Shown one piece after another: positions 6,002 to 6,828 of a DNA stretch of 6,828 nucleotides. Position 1 is the stretch's first letter. Each line of letters starts with the position of its first letter. The translations under genes were made by a program, and so were the position numbers. The DNA is from Actinomycetes bacterium (GTDB lineage Bacteria; Actinomycetota; Acidimicrobiia; Acidimicrobiales; Palsa-688): NCBI GenBank assembly GCA_021846485.1, contig JAJZWW010000176.1, positions 1 through 6,828 of the forward strand, in the 5' to 3' direction. A model generated the notes under the pieces. The model was given only the letters and a program-made list of their open reading frames with translations, did no database searches and was not told the origin of the DNA.

Positions 6002-6826
6002 TCAGCCGGTCGCGTCGCGCAGCAAGGGTCGGCTGGCGGCGGCTCGAGCCTCCGCCCGGGTCTGACGGACGAGGGTGGTGATGCCGACGCCGATGACGCT
6101 GATCATGACGAGGACGAGGGCAATGCCGAGGTGGTCGAGGTTGTGGACGTGGAGCCCGCTGGCCACGGTGAGGGCGGCGGCGCCGGGGAAGATCAGCCCG
6201 AAGGCGCCGCCGGCGACGAAGGCGACCCCGCCCCAGGTGAGCGTGTTGCCGGCCGTCCGCAGCGCCACCCGGCGGATGGCGTCGGGCCCGAGGCCCCGGC
6301 GGGCGGCGATGAGCCCGAAGAGGCCGCCGGCGAGGACCTGCACGACCATGGTGCCGAGCCCGAAGAACGCGCCGGGGACCCAGCCCCACGCGGCGCTGTG
6401 CTCGGCGGGAGCGAGCACCGTGTAGATGATGAGGGCGAAGGCACCGAACCCCCAACCGGCGACGAACCCGTGCACGGCGGGCATCCACGGCCGGGGGTCG
6501 CGCAGGGCGAAGGTGTCCTCGGTGTCCTCGCCGCCCGTCGGGTGGCTGCGAAGGCCCGGCAGGTGGAGGCGGCCGAGCAGGTGGAGGTGGATGGTGCGCC
6601 TGCGGCGAACGATGACGAGCCCGGCCGCCACCATCAACGCGCCCACCACCAGATAGACGACGTCGTCGACCGAGGCGAAGGTGAACACGTGGGCGAGCCC
6701 GAGATAGGCCAGCTCGCTTGCCAGGGCCCGCTGGGCGGTGAAGGCCAACGAGAAGGTGAGCCCCGAGCGAAGCCCCCCACGGGTGGAGTAGCCGCCGATC
6801 GAGTAGCTGAAGGTGATGGGCCACGT
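6002..6826 (-). CDS. Multi-pass membrane protein with DsbD/CcdA-like outline, N-terminus beyond the window
   Basis: The frame is open to the window edge: 274 residues are visible and the real start is upstream. The first visible residues are TWPITFSYSIGGYSTRGG. A start at the TTG at 6746-6748 would cut off this conserved-looking part, so I treat the gene as partial. Hydrophobic segments lie at about visible residues 20-47, 55-73, 116-140, 148-172, 192-217 and 229-252, with a charged loop (RSHPTGGEDTEDTFALRDPRP) between the second and third. The pattern (GGYS...R.GL.., then LVVGALMVAAGLVIV, then GWGFGAFALIIYTVLAP) recalls the CcdA/DsbD transmembrane domain, which passes electrons across the membrane through two cysteines. 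The visible part has no cysteine; the TM4 'GWTPC' site reads GWGFG. Near the end is GLHVHNLDHLGI, an HX4DH-type cluster. The function is therefore not assigned; a transporter of the broader LysE/CcdA/NicO-like group is possible. It is convergent with the permease gene. Confidence 0.72.
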   Translation of the reverse strand, partial: TWPITFSYSIGGYSTRGGLRSGLTFSLAFTAQRALASELAYLGLAHVFTFASVDDVVYLVVGALMVAAGLVIVRRRRTIHLHLLGRLHLPGLRSHPTGGEDTEDTFALRDPRPWMPAVHGFVAGWGFGAFALIIYTVLAPAEHSAAWGWVPGAFFGLGTMVVQVLAGGLFGLIAARRGLGPDAIRRVALRTAGNTLTWGGVAFVAGGAFGLIFPGAAALTVASGLHVHNLDHLGIALVLVMISVIGVGITTLVRQTRAEARAAASRPLLRDATG

Positions 6827-6828
6827 GT

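Noticed and set aside
6746..6748. TTG as the start of the last minus-strand gene
   Set aside because: The frame stays open for another 26 codons to the window edge and those residues continue the membrane-protein pattern, so the true start is more likely outside the window.
5769..6824. 351-codon minus-strand frame overlapping the CcdA-like gene
   Set aside because: It is Arg/Pro-rich and in a different frame from the membrane protein, whose hydrophobic segments and codon bias are clearly coding. It also runs into the antisense of the permease.

Overview
The window is a GC-rich stretch (G or C at most third codon positions, GTG and possibly TTG-type starts) that looks like an actinobacterial chromosome. 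An Acidimicrobiia-like source would fit, but that is an inference from composition and protein style only. There is no rRNA, tRNA, CRISPR array, integrase or insertion sequence. It is mostly ordinary metabolic and transport genes, and I do not see a convincing wholly new system.

Layout: (1) 3-463 (+), the 3' end of an aldo/keto reductase, which runs into (2) 487-930 (+), a small single-domain cupin with the metal-ligand pattern of the manganese hydroxynitrile-lyase-like cupins. The two are closely spaced and probably co-transcribed. The reductase appears to carry a one-base deletion in a C tract at 428-433, which destroys its normal stop. (3) 931-1105 is a non-coding convergent spacer with a possible hairpin terminator. 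(4) 1106-2293 (-) is a multi-pass membrane protein of the lysylphosphatidylglycerol-synthase transmembrane family (UPF0104/PF03706 type), with an 18-bp tandem duplication at its very N-terminus. (5) 2294-2496 is a divergent intergenic region with a perfect 7-bp hairpin. (6) 2497-3891 (+) is a ClC-family chloride transporter. (7) 3892-4164 is a spacer with short palindromes. (8) 4165-5949 (+) is an APC-superfamily permease resembling the KimA potassium/proton symporter, with a soluble C-terminal domain. (9) A hairpin at 5953-5983 separates it from (10) 6002-6826 (-), a multi-pass membrane protein with a DsbD/CcdA-like outline but no cysteines, cut by the window edge.

Working together: the chloride transporter and the KimA-like permease are consecutive on the same strand and would move the counter-ions Cl- and K+. 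This suggests a salt, osmotic or pH homeostasis module, but it rests on adjacency only. The most useful second looks are the reductase frameshift, the channel-like residue at the internal-glutamate position of the ClC protein, and the cysteine-free CcdA-like protein with an HX4DH-type histidine cluster.
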